From contig NZ_FZPH01000006.1 of NCBI RefSeq assembly GCF_900188485.1, positions 90,040 to 154,039 of the forward strand: 64,000 bases of DNA, written 5' to 3'. How positions within the stretch are numbered: the stretch's first letter is position 1; each line of letters opens with the position of its first letter. Below are positions 62,933-64,000 of the stretch, in pieces. Under the pieces are notes generated by a model. The model saw only the letters and a list, made by a program, of their open reading frames with translations. It had not been told where the DNA came from and did no database searches. Position numbers and translations under genes: made by a program. The DNA is from Asanoa hainanensis. GTDB lineage: Bacteria; Actinomycetota; Actinomycetes; Mycobacteriales; Micromonosporaceae.

Positions 62933-63568
62933 ATGACCCGCCGCCGCGCCGTGCTCGCGCTTGTGTCGCTCGCGGTGCTGGGCGGTGCTGTCGGTTGTTT
63001 CGAACCGGACCGGGGTGGGCCCACAGCCGTGGGTAGCTCGCCGCCTGGGGACGGCCCGTCCGCGGCCGGGTCCGGGGACGGCTCGGTCGCTACCGGGCCG
63101 AACACGACCGACATTGCCTGGTTGCAGTTGTTGATCGCGATGAACGAGCGGCTGTTGCCCGTGCTCGACCTCGTGCCCAGCCGCAGCGGCGACCCGGCCG
63201 TGCAGCTGTATGCGTCGGTGGCGCGCCGGGCGCGTACCGCCGAGCTCGAATCGCTGCGCAAGCTCGCCGCCGGCCTCACCCTTCCGGAGAACGAGCACCT
63301 CAAGCACGACATGCCGGGCATGCCTACCGCGGCCCAGCGGGCCGCACTGGCCAAAGCCAGCGGCAACGCCTTCGATCGCGGTTTCGCCGCCGCGATGATC
63401 GCGCACCTGGACCAAGCCTCCCGACTCTGCGCCGGCGAGCAGAACTCCGGCGCCGACCCGGCGTTCCGCTCACTCGCGGAGACGATCGCGCGCGGAGTCG
63501 GCGAGGAGCGTGCCCGGGCGTCCGCACTGGACGCCCGGGCCGCTTCGCCCTCGGCGAACACCCGTTGA
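62933..63568 (+). CDS. DUF305 lipoprotein
   Basis: A 211-residue lipoprotein: signal MTRRRAVLALVSLAVLGGAVGC with lipobox GAVGC, then a Gly/Ser/Pro linker and a DUF305 four-helix, ferritin-like domain (TDIAWLQLLIAMNERLLPVLDLV, GNAFDRGFAAAMIAHLDQASRLC). In this copy the usual HHxxA/MIxHHxxA histidines are partly replaced (LIAMNER, MIAHLDQ). DUF305 proteins are linked to copper and oxidative stress in other bacteria. ATG 62933 was chosen from the signal peptide. Confidence 0.85.
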   Translation: MTRRRAVLALVSLAVLGGAVGCFEPDRGGPTAVGSSPPGDGPSAAGSGDGSVATGPNTTDIAWLQLLIAMNERLLPVLDLVPSRSGDPAVQLYASVARRARTAELESLRKLAAGLTLPENEHLKHDMPGMPTAAQRAALAKASGNAFDRGFAAAMIAHLDQASRLCAGEQNSGADPAFRSLAETIARGVGEERARASALDARAASPSANTR

Positions 63569-63600
63569 CGTCAGGCTGGCTTGACGGCAACGTCGAGGTC

Positions 63601-63978
63601 ATGACGACGCCTGACCTGCTCGAGAAGGAACACACGCTCGCGACCGCCTCCGCTCGCTTCGATCTTCTCCGCACGTGGGAGGCGCTCGGTGAGCCGACGT
63701 TGGGTCGGGAGGAGACGCTCGAACTGCTCGCGCTGAGCGAGGTGTTGGTCCGCAAGGCGGCCTACGGGCGCCAGCTCAGCGTCCGCACCGCCCGAGCGGC
63801 CGGGGCATCGTGGTCACAGATCGGCGCCGCGTTGGGCACGAGCAAGCAAGCGGCCTGGGAAGCGCACGCCAAGTGGATCGACGACCAGGCCGAAAAGCAC
63901 CGCGCCAACCGGCTGCACGGCCTCGGCGAGGAAGACGCCGCCCACCTCCGAGATCTGGCCGGCACCGCCGACAGCTGA
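63601..63978 (+). CDS. Small helix-turn-helix protein
   Basis: A 125-residue alpha-helical protein with a C-terminal-half HTH: VRTARAAGASWSQIGAALGTSKQAAWEAHAKWID. Similar short proteins are common in actinobacteria, often annotated HTH domain. ATG 63601 has GAGG close upstream. No partner gene is visible before the window ends. Confidence 0.75.
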   Translation: MTTPDLLEKEHTLATASARFDLLRTWEALGEPTLGREETLELLALSEVLVRKAAYGRQLSVRTARAAGASWSQIGAALGTSKQAAWEAHAKWIDDQAEKHRANRLHGLGEEDAAHLRDLAGTADS

Positions 63979-64000
63979 CCCCGCAGCGCCGCCGACCGCC

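Overview
The window is about 70% GC with strong GC3 bias and dense, mostly non-shadowed coding. It looks like a chromosomal segment of a filamentous actinobacterium, most likely Micromonosporaceae. That placement is an inference from gene content: SigE-type ECF sigma factor with membrane partner, XRE-nSTAND-WD40 protein, DUF574 methyltransferase, STAS antagonist, F420-type LLM oxidoreductase, many TetR/MarR regulators and frequent leaderless starts. I see no rRNA, tRNA, CRISPR array, phage, transposase or plasmid gene.

Layout. 0.1-3.7 kb: FMN reductase/MarR pair, then small enzymes (dienelactone hydrolase, VOC, SDR) and a secreted protein. 3.7-9.7 kb: lipoprotein and a 1283-residue HTH-nSTAND-WD40 protein, divergent from a sigma factor with a coupled membrane partner. 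9.7-15.2 kb: S66 peptidase, a coupled membrane protein/winged-helix operon with its operator, a SEC-C protein, and a TetR operon holding a broken PhoD-like phosphatase. 15.3-23.1 kb: SAM methyltransferase, DEAD-box helicase with structured leader, TetR/monooxygenase pair, and an unrecognised two-gene unit. 23.1-27.3 kb is accessory: small membrane proteins, a decayed gene, a phosphotransferase with expanded tandem repeats, and a methyltransferase. 27.5-40.3 kb is core-like: GGDEF/HD-GYP protein, metH, drug ABC exporter with MarR, STAS, Ohr, carbonic anhydrase, LLM oxidoreductase.

40.3-46 kb is a second accessory block. It contains two GNAT paralogues around an XRE regulator, short leader ORFs, repeated CTTCAG/CTGAAG operators, a GT-A-like protein, a PIG-L deacetylase, and a membrane protein that shares its C-terminal domain with the XRE regulator. 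46-64 kb: a secreted beta-helix enzyme, MFS/TetR pair, LtrA, a two-component system beside an ABC exporter, monooxygenase/LysR/SDR genes, a kinase, a second beta-helix enzyme with two F5/8C domains, a DUF305 lipoprotein and a small HTH protein.

The two beta-helix enzymes share palindromic LacI-type operators and a conserved leader, so they probably form one carbohydrate regulon. The most interesting uncharacterised material is the 40.7-46 kb block (a shared domain on a DNA-binding and on a membrane protein) and the 19.5-23.1 kb gene pair.
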